Below are positions 12,701 to 21,523 of a stretch of DNA of 64,000 nucleotides, one piece after another (the first letter of the stretch is position 1; every line of letters starts with the position of its first letter). Source of the DNA: Halictus rubicundus (taxonomy: Eukaryota; Arthropoda; Insecta; Hymenoptera; Halictidae); contig NC_135149.1 in the NCBI RefSeq assembly GCF_050948215.1, forward strand, positions 14,985,001-15,049,000, written 5' to 3'. The position numbers and the translations under genes are program-made. Below the pieces are notes generated by a model. It saw only the letters and a program-made list of their open reading frames with translations, had not been told where the DNA came from and did no database searches.

Positions 12701-13916
12701 CGATGTAATGAGTACGGGATGGTTTCATTGATTTCGAACGTAAAAGAATCTGACGTTCCCAATTTCATCCTCTTACGTCAGTGCTGTCCACGAGTACGAT
12801 ATCCTTCGTACTTTTCGCACACATTAAACATACGTATCGTTTGACCTATCGGATCCAGGTCTATATAGTACAACGTATCAGCAAGAGAAGTCGCGTGACC
12901 GTAGACTTTCATTCTACTTTGGTGCGCTATATCTGCAACAGTATTTTTTAAAGTGACAACTATGTTTCAAGTGACCACTATTCCTGGCAAAAGGAACTCA
13001 ATCAGAGATTACTCAAAGAAATAATAAAAACCAAACAATTCCAAAAACGCGTATCCCCTATTTTTGGGAATGAGTAAAAAACCGAATAAAATTTTTCTGA
13101 CGCTTCATTTCCGACAGAATCGAGTCTAAAAAAGTTACGCTTCCTATTGAATGGGATTAATCAGACGTGTCTGGACATGGTCAACTAATTCTACTTCTCG
13201 CGAAGGCAAGAAACTCTCGAGGCTGGGTCAGAGAGGAAATGAGAGTGCTCATGCTCGGGGTTTTAGTGTCCCCACTTTTCCTGCATCATCTTTTTAGCCT
13301 GGAACAAAACCTGCATCAACTTCTTGATCTGGACCAGAACATACATCATCTTTTTAGCCTGTATTAGAACCTGTATCAACTTTTAGGCTGGATCAGAGCC
13401 TACATAGAACAGCCTCTTTTAACATAGAAGTAGCATCCACTCGGGCATTATTTGGAATCCGCTGCAGGTTCTGGTCCAGGCTAAAAATTAGACTAGGGGG
13501 CAGCACTATACCGGGGAAACTAAAATCCCTAGCGTGAGCACTCTCATTTCCTCTCTGGTTGGGTCATTGAATTCGGGTCTTTAGGGCATCGCAGCACCAA
13601 CATGAAAGTACCTCGAAACAGTAGAAACGCGATCATCTGGCACAGAAACGGTTCATGTCCCCCGGTCGGTCAGAAAGTTAGCAGTGGACAGCACTGTCCG
13701 GGATGATGACGAATGATTGGTGGTGGGCGATCGTTAACACCTGTTTGGCCTCTGTTTTTTCAGTACAACCTGGATTTCCGAGGTCTGTCGGCGCGTGGGA
13801 CCGGCGGTTCGCCGTACAGGGGCGGAGAGGGTGCGGGCGCCGACGGCGACGGTGGCGGTGCTGGTGTCGACGGCAGCAAGACGGGCTCCGCCCCCGGCAG
13901 CGACCCGTCCGTCTGA
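454..13916 (+). CDS. alpha-Catulin: alpha-catulin, 3' part of gene (6 constitutive exons)
   Basis: This is a spliced gene of the vinculin/alpha-catenin superfamily, alpha-catulin (CTNNAL1-like) branch. The family are helical-bundle cytoplasmic scaffolds linked to Rho signalling, cytoskeleton and membrane complexes. Exons 454-702, 1344-1503, 1760-1878, 2945-3274, 8252-8458 and 13764-13916 have GT/AG borders and compatible phases, giving about 405 residues of the C-terminal half without a stop. Recognisable segments include MADLGQVTKAGLEL, ENNDIVKRAKNM, MYQFTRGEGALNTTQDLF and VPTYVQQLQFTV. The TRG..TTQDL stretch favours catulin over alpha-catenin, and vinculin's proline-rich linker is not seen. 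The N-terminal half must lie to the left of the window. An alternative final exon is listed separately. The main uncertainty is the assignment among superfamily members. Confidence 0.88.
1344..1503 (+). CDS. alpha-Catulin: alpha-catulin exon b
   Basis: The acceptor ends ACGTTAACAG at 1343 and the donor GTAATA starts at 1504. The exon enters in phase 0 and leaves one base into a codon. The peptide begins VCRIIRHVAPTETLSVSAKF and includes KMYGPQVLTAARTLARHP, typical amphipathic helices of the vinculin/catenin fold. It is too short and split to show as a single long frame. Confidence 0.85.
1760..1878 (+). CDS. alpha-Catulin: alpha-catulin exon c
   Basis: The acceptor GTGTTTCAG ends at 1759 and the donor GTAAGT starts at 1879. 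The exon completes the split Val codon from the preceding exon and ends in phase 0. The peptide VFADMWQWLMNDVTSVAKDV through to SLPRPG corresponds to a helix followed by a Pro-rich turn, matching family layout. A MITE lies 31 bp past the donor. Confidence 0.85.
1910..2100 (+). mobile_element. MITE of the CTCGATATATGTC family, TA-flanked
   Basis: The left end reads CAGTGATTTCTCTATATATG. The right end, reverse-complemented, reads CAATGAATTCTCGATATATG. TA dinucleotides flank both ends (1908-1909 and 2101-2102), as expected for Tc1/mariner-type insertion. A related copy on the other strand lies at 61425-61511 and shares the internal segment around GCGGAATTATCCCCACTA. It is non-coding; the 79-codon frame across it is incidental. 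Confidence 0.75.
2101..2944. other. Intron, no recognised elements
   Basis: AT-rich intron sequence between the MITE and the next alpha-catulin exon. An open frame runs through 2692-3216, but its reading frame is not that of the spliced exon and it shows no family similarity. Confidence 0.6.
2945..3274 (+). CDS. alpha-Catulin: alpha-catulin exon d (110 codons)
   Basis: The acceptor AATTTGCAG ends at 2944 and the donor GTACGT begins at 3275; both ends are in phase 0. The peptide begins KHGTTSKPLKPARLDSEEQA and contains AKAGLEMKLITSEMDAETEK, ENNDIVKRAKNMSSMAFSMY and QFTRGEGALNTTQDLF. The last two are the most diagnostic block in the window, the conserved C-terminal helical bundle shared by alpha-catenin, catulin and vinculin, with the TRGEG and TTQDL signatures. 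It has strong coding composition relative to the flanking introns. Confidence 0.92.
4129..4557. mobile_element. MITE with ~120-bp inverted repeats, TATA-flanked
   Basis: The ends match in inverted orientation: left CGGGGTGCGTCAGTAAGAAC and right (reverse complement) CAGGGTCGGTGAAAACTACT. Both continue into ATAACTCG.TATCT.TTGG and GCATTTCAAG.AACGCGT.GA. TATA occurs on both sides (4125-4128 and 4558-4561), consistent with a TA or TATA target duplication. It is non-coding. The centre carries TGACCTTGA motifs (see findings). Confidence 0.8.
4560..4765. repeat. TA-rich low-complexity stretch
   Basis: Imperfect TATATG/TATATA repeats. An open frame crosses this stretch (4449-4886), but its Tyr/Ile-rich composition simply reflects the TAT/ATA repetition. 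Confidence 0.8.
5872..6041 (+). mobile_element. MITE of the CTCGATATATGTC family
   Basis: The left end is CAGTGTTTATTCTATATATG. The right end, reverse-complemented, is TAGTGTTTACTCGATTTATG. TA flanks lie at 5870-5871 and 6042-6043. It shares the internal AGTCCCAGAACTAT and ACCGATAAAAGTCCC blocks (in reverse) with the copies near 61.1 and 62.9 kb. Confidence 0.75.
6139..6240. repeat. Hairpin plus TAGCTTAGC repeats
   Basis: GTTTACACATATTT is followed about 35 bp later by AAATATGTGTAAAC, a 14-bp inverted repeat. Directly downstream is a short tandem array of AGCTTAGC-like units. It may be the remains of a small inverted-repeat element. Confidence 0.55.
8252..8458 (+). CDS. alpha-Catulin: alpha-catulin exon e (69 codons)
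   Basis: The acceptor GGGCGTAG ends at 8251 and the donor GTAAGA begins at 8459; both ends are in phase 0. The peptide starts VPPGPHKKDLLENLDRVPTY and carries VQQLQFTVKNPTVGKAATF and ETKNLMNVISKVVTTCFDCA. This is the last conserved helical segment of the catenin/catulin core. The next exon may be either 10292-10684 or 13764-13916, both compatible in phase. Confidence 0.9.
9179..9478. mobile_element. TTAA-flanked MITE (CCGCCTAAAATGCGG ends)
   Basis: The left and right ends are inverted copies of a block containing CCGCCTAAAATGCGGCAACC, extending through CAACAGAGG.GTACGTTG. TTAA lies at 9179-9182 and 9475-9478. TTAA target duplication is characteristic of the piggyBac superfamily. No transposase is present, so it is a non-autonomous element inside the catulin intron. 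Confidence 0.75.
10292..10684 (+). CDS. Candidate alternative terminal exon of alpha-catulin
   Basis: The acceptor CATGCCGCAG ends at 10291, and the frame stays open for 130 codons to a TAA at 10682-10684. Entry phase is 0, identical to the other terminal exon, and the first codon is also Tyr (TAC). The peptide is Pro/Ser/Thr-rich (YVELSPTTMPGLSEEDCLYP at the start), then Asn/Gly-rich, and ends in a Gln/Leu/His tract. It looks disordered, with no domain recognised. GC content is clearly above the surrounding intron, as in coding DNA. If used, it would replace the short Gly/Asp-rich tail encoded at 13764-13916. It could instead belong to an unrelated nested transcript. Confidence 0.5.
   Translation, partial: YVELSPTTMPGLSEEDCLYPVSPQMLPSTSPYVQPHPLTTTQLHNILRPSLNFLPFNYNTLPTTGSTASGASTGSRNSASFVHPSVLPYSNTNNAGCGPQAPHCLQNLQLLQLQLHHAQLQHLRHATLPR
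11162..11466. mobile_element. Nested inverted-repeat element (pogo/Tc1-like inner end)
   Basis: Outer arms (11162-11200 and 11430-11466) match as GACATTTTTCTGGTTAAAAC versus its inverted copy. Inner arms match as AATAGAACCTCGGTTATCCG versus the inverted copy of AGTAGAACCTCGATTATCCG. The inner block resembles pogo/mariner-type ends by general appearance. The DNA between the arms is non-coding. It lies in the alpha-catulin intron. Confidence 0.65.
13229..13557. mobile_element. Inverted-repeat element carrying a minisatellite
   Basis: The left arm CAGAGAGGAAATGAGAGTGC continues to TTTTAGTGTCCCC at about 13274. It recurs inverted at 13514-13557. Between the arms, 13283-13400 holds about two 60-bp units built of 30-bp subunits around CATCA.CTTTTTAG.CTGGA. 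GGGTC occurs just outside both ends and may be a target duplication. It sits 206 bp before the last alpha-catulin exon. Confidence 0.7.
13764..13916 (+). CDS. alpha-Catulin: alpha-catulin terminal exon (Gly-rich tail)
   Basis: A polypyrimidine tract and CAG end at 13763. The exon runs 50 codons from Tyr (YNLDFRGLSARGTGGSPYRG) to a TGA at 13914-13916. The tail is Gly/Asp/Ala-rich and looks unstructured, and it ends GSDPSV. It joins exon e in phase 0. Several overlapping open frames on both strands (13678-14181) are GC-rich shadows of this exon and its 3' UTR. Confidence 0.8.
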   Translation, partial: YNLDFRGLSARGTGGSPYRGGEGAGADGDGGGAGVDGSKTGSAPGSDPSV

Positions 13917-15506
13917 CAGTTTGGGATGGCCCGACGGGCCAAGGGGGACGCTCGCCGCACTCGGGTTTCCTTTCTGCTTTTCTAGGAAGAACCTCGCCTG
14001 CCCCAGCGAAGCGTACACGTCGAGCCCGATCCTGCGGACACCCTGCAAACGGTCCGCCGGTGCTCGTTGAACAGATGCTCACCCTTTTTCGAAGGGATTT
14101 CGAAGGTCTATCACACATTCGGCAAACTCGTTCTCGAGGCTCTTGAGTTCGTACGGTAGAACTTGCCGAACGTAGCACCAACAGATCGGTATCTTTTCTT
14201 TGGGTTGCTCGATCTTTCTGGCTTTTAATCGTTTGAGTGCCATGGATCTTCGCGGCAGCCTGGTCCGACGATGCTTAGAGATCGTGCTTCTTGTGTTTTG
14301 TGTCCGAAAGTGCCAAGCAAAAATCATGTCCGAAAGTCTCGTCTTCTATGCAAGAGGTTGTTTCTGTAGATTGCGGGCCCACCGTCAATGAAAGATGGCC
14401 CGAGACGCTGGCACTCTTTGACACGACGCATGAGACGCGAGATCGGCGTGGCCTGGCACTCGGATGGTTCGTTCGCTTATGGTTCTTTTTATGAAATTGT
14501 TAATACTGTGACGACCCTATCAAGCAGTGATACCATAGTTTCGACGATTTCATTTTTCATTGTTTCTTTACATATCCGTGAGCGTACTTCTTTGAGATCT
14601 TATCGAACCCAGTACAAGTACAGTCAACCCTATAACTCTAAGTTAGAGTCTCTAACTAGTCGTCCCCTATAATAATTTCTCTTGCGTTTAAAACGTGTTA
14701 TCTAGTCAATCAACCACGTGTCTACCTCTATTTATTAACACTAACTGATAAGAAAACAATTTGAGTTTCTAGGAATCTATTCTGAGATCGTTTCATTGAA
14801 AACTGACAATAAGTGCAATTAGTATATACGTAGTTACATGTAAGACTTACTCCATTCATAAGAATGGTAATTGTCTTGCATATATATATTGAATGTAATT
14901 GTTGTTTTGCTATTCGTTACGATATTAATGTATTACCGAAATAAGTATTTTTTTTTTTAGACGTCAATTTGTTCAAAATGCGAGAGGTACAATCCATGCC
15001 AAACGTACCTTTCAATTTGTCTTCGTCTTTTTTTTTTACATGCGTTTCAGATTTTTGAAATGCTTAGGGAATTTAATTTTTTTTATATATATATAGTTTA
15101 ATACATAGTTTCGTACAATATAATAACTTTTAATTTAACATGTCTTATTTATATATTTATTTTAGAATCGCTTAGAAATAATTGGAAATACTGTTGGTGC
15201 TGTATCGCGCGAATTCTACTGTACCATATAATCTACTTTGGGCGAAACCGAACGCCATTAAAAATGCTGACACTGTCACCGTCGAAAATCCATTACGAAT
15301 CAGATGTACCAGATTGTCTACAATTAACATTTGCCTAAAGCTTACACCGGAATAAGGGTTACATCCATCCGAATAATTGCAAACGCAAAAACCACGACTG
15401 AAGTAGAAGAAGTCTCTTCGAAAAAAACGAACTTTCTTGTTACCACTAATGATTTGCTCTGAAAAAAAGAAAAAATCTCTGAAAGAGCACAAATCCTTAA
15501 GCTTTA
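13917..15506. other. Probable 3' UTR then intergenic DNA
   Basis: GC-rich sequence follows the stop for about 500 bp and then becomes AT-rich. I could not fix a polyadenylation site. No other gene is recognised. Confidence 0.5.
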
Positions 15507-15700
15507 TTAACCTCTTAAGCACTGCGCGCTCATCCGCAAGTCTGTCTCCCAGGGACGGCGCGCTTAGCCGCGGATGGCACAAAAGCCACTATAATGGTTC
15601 GTACCGTTCAAACTGATGCTTTTCACGGAAGCCGCTATAGTGGCGTAACCGTTCAAACTGATGTTCTCCACGGAAGCCACTATAGTGCTTAAGAGGTTAA
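15507..15700. mobile_element. TTAA-flanked MITE, copy 1 of the TTAACCTCTTAA family
   Basis: The ends are TTAACCTCTTAAGCACTGCG and, reverse-complemented, TTAACCTCTTAAGCACTATA. Inside are two copies of a roughly 49-bp unit, CCGTTCAAACTGATG plus CACGGAAGCC.CTATAGTG. A second copy of the same element is at 20435-20637. The TTAA flanks suggest a piggyBac-mobilised element. Confidence 0.8.
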
Positions 15701-18700
15701 GCAACCAACGAGAATGAACGTTGAAGCTTTTTCGTTAACGTATCGGTGCTACAAAGACCACTGACCTGGTCCCGTGATCAACAAATGTTTAAACAAGACA
15801 AACCGAATCGCTTCGACATGACAGAATCGTACCCGGAGTACGCGACCGTTGACCGATCAAGAATGTTCTCGCCTTCTCTTCGAAACTGTCATATTCGCTG
15901 ATCGACGTGTACGTTTCAAATTTGTAACTGCTTCGAGCACAAGCTATACTTCAGCGATTAGTACACGTATCTGCGTTGCTCAATATATAGAAATGCCGCG
16001 GGCTTTCCGCCCGAATTACAAGATGCGACTTCGAATCGATCGCTTTACTGCTACGAAATACTATGAAGAACGAAATAAAGGGATCGACGAGGAACGTAGG
16101 CACACGCTTTTTCACGGAAACGCACGCGTTCTCGTTAAAGAAAAGAAAAGAGCATCTCTTCACTGTTCTTCGAGAAACAAAACTCTGTAAGATCTCTTCT
16201 CTTAACTGACAACGTTGAACTCTCGAGACCTTTGCATACTCGCACTTTCTCGAAACAGCTGTTTCCCCAAATTCAATGCGTAAGAGCTTGGGACCTGTAA
16301 TAATCGTCTTCACTATCTATGACTAAATCGACGACTGTCACAGTCGCTCGAGGCTCGTACGATTTCACGAGGCAACTTAGAACCCGCGAATTCCATCGTG
16401 CAGGGAGATCACGATATTGAGAAGGCCCGATTGTCCGGCGTCGATCTGCACGATGGGATTCGACCACCGATAATTAAAAATAAAGATAAAAACAAGGCAA
16501 TAATTCAGCCATATCAAAGAAAATCGATGGCGACTAGGAGGAACAAGCTTTGAATGACAGATATACACGCGACGAGTCGCTTCACGCCGCTTTCACCTCA
16601 AAGCCGATTAGTCGGAGCAATAATCAGCGCAACTAGTTGTTTCGTCGACTGATGTGTAAGCCGGTCGTGTCCGATGTAACATTCTGCTGCTATTTCGCGA
16701 GCCGGTGTTTAGCAGCGAGACCGTGTTGGCGGCGCGTTCCGGTCGCTAGCGACGCGGCCGAACAGTTGCAAATTTTCATTCAGAAGCCTCTCCTCGCCAG
16801 GCTCTCTGCGCGGGGGTATCGTTCTTCCATGTAGGAAAGTTGGTGCAACGACAATAATTTGGACTGTCGATCGGAGTGCCTTTTAGAGGTGACGTGTTAG
16901 AGGCCAACTTCCACTTAAGCGTCTCACCAACTTCAATCGTTAGAGAATTCCTGGTAGAAAGCCCTAGGACGTCGTTAGCGACCGACGCGCCGCGGAGCAT
17001 AGCGCTTGGCAGAGCTTTGAGTATCGACCAGCCGATATTTTGCTGACCAGCACTTTTGGCAAGATGTAAACTCGAATGGACGAACAGTTCCTACCGGGTT
17101 CATCGGCCCGGTGTGGAGCCTGATGTCTTTTACACGCGACAATCGTCGTCCAGCACACGAAGACGATCCGTGACGTATCTGTATCGGAAACGCCCAGGTT
17201 CCGCATGGACCAATGAAACGGAGGCACGGATCTGTTCTTTCGCGAGACTGTTCGTTTCACGGCCAAGCATCGCTTTCTGCACTCGAGCACCATAGTTCCA
17301 AGGCGAGCGCTGCAATCGTTGCGACTTAACCGGACTCACTGAGCACAGCTTCAACCAAATGGGGCAGGAGATGGTCGTTGAGGGTGACCTGGGGGCGGCA
17401 GCAGGGCGGTCAGGGACGTACTTTGTGGCAAAGACACCACCTTGGCCCACTACACGAAATCTCGTGGGGTTCGAGCACTGTTACATTCAAAGCGGACCGG
17501 TCGCTCGACGCGACAAACGAACTCCATTATTCTTTTTCTTTTTTCTTTTTTGTCACGATCTATCAAATCTTCTGGAGAGTCCAGTCGGATGACCGATCCC
17601 TTCGCTTCCTCTCGTGTGCCACAATCGAACCCACGATCCTAATTGTAATACGTCTTTGAGATCGCTGAGGCGAAAGCTATCTTCCACACAAGTTGCGATC
17701 CCGATGGATCCCGGTTAAGCTATGAAACCCGAGGCTAGCGAACGGTTGTGCCACGAGGAACGCTCGTGTCACTTTTCTATTTTAGCCAGTAAACTTGATA
17801 CGAGCCGACTCGCGTAGCATAAGTTGCATAACGTTACGTGTTTAACTACCACTTAAGAGCAAACGATAACAATCGAGAACCGTTCCTCGCGCGGCCGTTC
17901 GGCGCAGTTCTCGCAAGAATCTCAACGTTTCGAGAACCTCGTTAATCCGTAAGTTTAAGGAGCGATTACCCGTGATCGAATATTCGCGAGAACGCGACCC
18001 GACGCGACGCCTCGACCGGCGTTTCGCGTAGAAACGGCGGAACACGTCGAGAACCACGCTTTCAAACGAACCGTTCGTTCTACGATTTCTTATTTATTCT
18101 AAAAGAAGAAAACAAAAGCCGGCGCGTTCAGTCGACGAGCGACGGCATGGACGCGTTTGTACATACAAGGTTAAGTTCACGCGAGTATAACGTCGACCAG
18201 TCATGCATTTCTCGTACTAAACAAGTATATAGAAGATCGATTCTGTATGTATAATACAGAGTTGGCACAAAGAATGTAATTGTACTGACTAAATGAGAAT
18301 TTCGTTGAAGACTATCCGGCCGGCGGTCATTCGTCACGGTGGATCGGATGATGTTCTCCATTGATATTGACCGCCGGTTGTTTTCGTTGATACACGGTAC
18401 TTTGGAATCGACAAAGTTGACGACAGATGTTAAGTAGATCACCGAAGCGCCAGAACGGACGCTAGGGCCTCCTGTCGGGGGACGTTCGGCGATGTCCCCG
18501 TGATGTTCCTAGAGTTTAATTACGCGGATCCGCGACCCGTGAAGCGTACGCGTAACCTCGCAGGAACGGAATATAAACCCGGCACTTTGTTATAAGTTGT
18601 AACACGTACGCGACACGTTTGTACAAACTCTGTATCATACCTTATTACGCGGTCTTTAGTATATATATATACATATACATAGAAGTTCGTCAGTTAAGGG

Positions 18701-19601
18701 GGTTTAAGCTTAAGTTTTTCGTTTTGTATAAAACTGCACAAAATATTATACTTTTCTAAGGGGAAAGGGACTGAGTTCGACGTACGCGTTATCATAGTTT
18801 TTCCCGTTTCATTCGATCGCGCCAGTAGTGGCCCAGCTAGAAGTCAGCTAGAGATTTAGGCGGATTTCGAGCCGGATCTTCGGGCAGTCGTGGATCGTTT
18901 CCGTGTTGGTCATTGTTACCACCAAATTTTGGAATTTTTAGTGCTTGTCTGTTTCACGCTTCAAACTAAACTTACCAACCTTACAACGCCAAACTTAGTT
19001 ACTGAAAGTAACTGAAATGTTTTACCTCGTGAAAATGACAAAATGACAGAATTTATTGAAGTTTTGATTTTGCATATCTAGATTCGCAGTCCAATTGTCA
19101 GCTTCTGTGCTAACTGAGACTTTTGAACGATTGCAAATCGTCAGAAAAATCAGTATTATTTGACGCTATTCAGCATAATATAACAATTTCGAAGCTGCTA
19201 CAAAGGCACCCGTCCCACGAGAACGATTCCATTTGCATTTAAATTAAACTTCTGCGAAACATTTGCATTTAAATCGAACTTCCGTGGAGCGTGGCTGCTT
19301 TACATTGCTTTAAGAATGGATTAACCAAAAGTCGTGATACGTTTCTTGACATTTTTCGGTGCTCAGCAAAATATTGAACCCTTTGACGTACAATGACATT
19401 TTGAATATTGCTACCATCATGTTTCTCCTATTTTCTCTAAGCATAGTATTGAATATTTAAATTTTATTCAGATCTAGTATTGTTCACCATTTCAGGAACC
19501 TTGTGGTTTTTTTTTTTATATGTTCATACAACATTCAATTCTCCCTAAAAATGATTACTTTAACCCTCTTTTTACTTTTAACTCTTTACTTTTAACCCTC
19601 G
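15701..19601. other. Intergenic or intronic DNA, no gene recognised
   Basis: This 3.9-kb stretch is relatively GC-rich between 16.6 and 18.6 kb, with several open frames of 60-120 codons on both strands, none with a recognisable domain. CCGGCGGTCA (18320) and TGACCGCCGG (18368) form a short inverted repeat. CATTTGCATTTAAAT occurs twice 29 bp apart near 19.23 kb. Confidence 0.5.
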
Positions 19602-19832
19602 GACTCCTGCAAGTTTACTACAGTCTTCTTTCGACATAAGACGATGGCTCGGGATCGCCTGTCGCCGTATTTCGGACGATGAAGAAGGAGAAGGGGCAGC
19701 GATTTTCTTATTTCGAAATAAAAAGCATCGTCTTACATCGGAATAAAATTGTACATATTGACGGTCACGCTCGAGCTTGTCCCCACCGCTATGGGTCACG
19801 AATGACCCGGGCATAGCGTACGGAGAGTTTAA
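19602..19832. mobile_element. TTAA-flanked MITE-like element
   Basis: TTAA is followed by CCCTCGGACTCC on the left. The right end, reverse-complemented, reads TTAAACTCTCCGTACGCTAT followed by GCCCGGGTCATTCGTGACCC. The terminal match is short, but TTAA at both ends and an internal CATAAGACGATG / CATCGTCTTAC inverted pair support an inserted element. The 78-codon frame across it is incidental. Confidence 0.5.
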
Positions 19833-20434
19833 TAATAAATAGTATCTTCAGTCAAATCGAACTTAATTTATACGTCAAGGGATTAATGATTGCAATTTGA
19901 GAGGTAAATTTGAACTTACAGCTGAATTTACCAAATATAACAATACTGCAAAGCTCAGAGCTTGCGATAACGTATCGATCGACGGCGAACGATCAACGAT
20001 CCGAAATCTGGCACTAAATCGGTCCACAAGATCAACTTTGTTGTTTCCTATCGAGTGGATTTCTCATCGTATATAGCGTAAAACCAAAACTGGTGATAGT
20101 ACACGCGTAGATCATCACGGTTCCAGTCGTTTCATAGACTAGTCGGTACGTAAGTGTAACATGTATCGGTAATATCGTTAGGCCGTATAATGTTAACGAT
20201 AAAACAATAACGAATCGAAGTAACAGGCTAGTATTCACGGTGTTTGACGATTTAATCGAATTCTCGAATGGTGTTGACGAGACACCGGAGAACGGTGCCG
20301 CGAATCACGAGATTGTGAGAGCGGTACCCGGTAGTCATCTCGCATGTACATTGTCTCGAATTTACCATGGTGTAATTCTACCTCAATCCGTAGTTTAGAC
20401 ACCTACCAAATTTTCTCGTCGATTAATACGACGC

Positions 20435-20637
20435 TGAACCTCTTAACCACGGCGCGCTCGTCCGCAACTCTGTCTCCCAGGGACGGCGCGCTTGGCCGCG
20501 GATGGCATAAAAGCCACTATAGTGGTTCGTACCGTTCAAACTGATGCTTTCCACGGAAGCCACTATGGTGGCGTACCGTTCAAACTGATGCTTTCCACGG
20601 AAGCTACTATAGTGGCGTACAGTTGTTAAGAGGTTAA
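20435..20637. mobile_element. TTAACCTCTTAA-family MITE, copy 2
   Basis: It is close in sequence to 15507-15700: same CGCGCTC.TCCGCAA.TCTGTCTCCC block, and the same internal GTTCAAACTGATGCTTTCCA repeats. The left outer TTAA has changed to TGAA; the right TTAA is intact. Both copies are in the same orientation. Confidence 0.8.
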
Positions 20638-21302
20638 ATAACTCGCTGGACTCCCGCATCAAGACTAATCCTTTTCGAAATACGTAAACGTCGAATCGAT
20701 ATATTGAACGCTGCGAAAAGAATGAAAAAAAAAAGAAACAAGAATCGCGAAAGACTCAATTCGGCGGAAAATTGTCGACAATTCGTTAGCCAATCACTGT
20801 TACGCGAGCATCTTTCCTATTTCGTCTAAAACGTTTATTCGAAGCATACCGTTCCCCCGCATACGCAAAAAAAAAAAAGGAAAAACAAATAAAACTTCTG
20901 CGCGACGTCCGCTTGTGGCTCATTGTGCTCTAATTAAGAGACCCAACGTTAGAATTGTAACGAAGATATATTGCAAATTTTAATATTAACTTACACGAAT
21001 CATTTGATTGATATATTGTGAAACGACGACTGCTGTTAGCTGGACTATTTCGTGCCTGTGGTTAAACATTGTCGATTTGCTCGATACAGGATATAATCTT
21101 TTGGATTTTAAACAGTGGCGGAGAAACGAAGGAAAACTTAATTCGAAAAGCTAAACCGGTGACCGCAATAGGGAAATTGTGTCCATACACGACGAATAGA
21201 ATCTGCGAGCATAGTTCGCGTAGCTCTCATCGTTTCTGATGATCTAAATCAGTGGATCATTGCTGGCGCGCTTCGTACACCGTCGCGTCGTTCCGGTACA
21301 CC

Positions 21303-21515
21303 AGTGGTGGGCACGGTAGGGGCCCCGAGCTGCCTGCTTCCCCCTCCAACGTCTTTTTCGTACAGCGCGCATCTTCGCTGCGCAGCGGTGCTCGTGGATG
21401 TGGATAAACAGCATAAGCCGCGTACGGTACTGCGCAGTACAGGTGCGCGCTGCGTGAAAGAGACGTTGGTGGGGGAAGCGTTTTGCCTGCGGCACGCATG
21501 CGTGCCGGTCACTGC
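21303..21515. mobile_element. hAT-like MITE with 8-bp target duplication
   Basis: GGTACACC lies immediately outside both ends (21295-21302 and 21516-21523), a perfect 8-bp duplication as made by hAT transposases. The ends are inverted repeats of about 80 bp with the matching blocks CTTCCCCCTCCAACGTCTTT and (inverted) AAAGAGACGTTGGTGGGGGA. The GC-rich palindromic interior gives overlapping spurious frames on both strands. Confidence 0.8.
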
Positions 21516-21523
21516 GGTACACC

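Noticed and set aside
13678..14181. Several overlapping GC-rich frames on both strands
   Set aside because: They are shadows of the Gly-rich terminal exon and its 3' UTR, with no domain.
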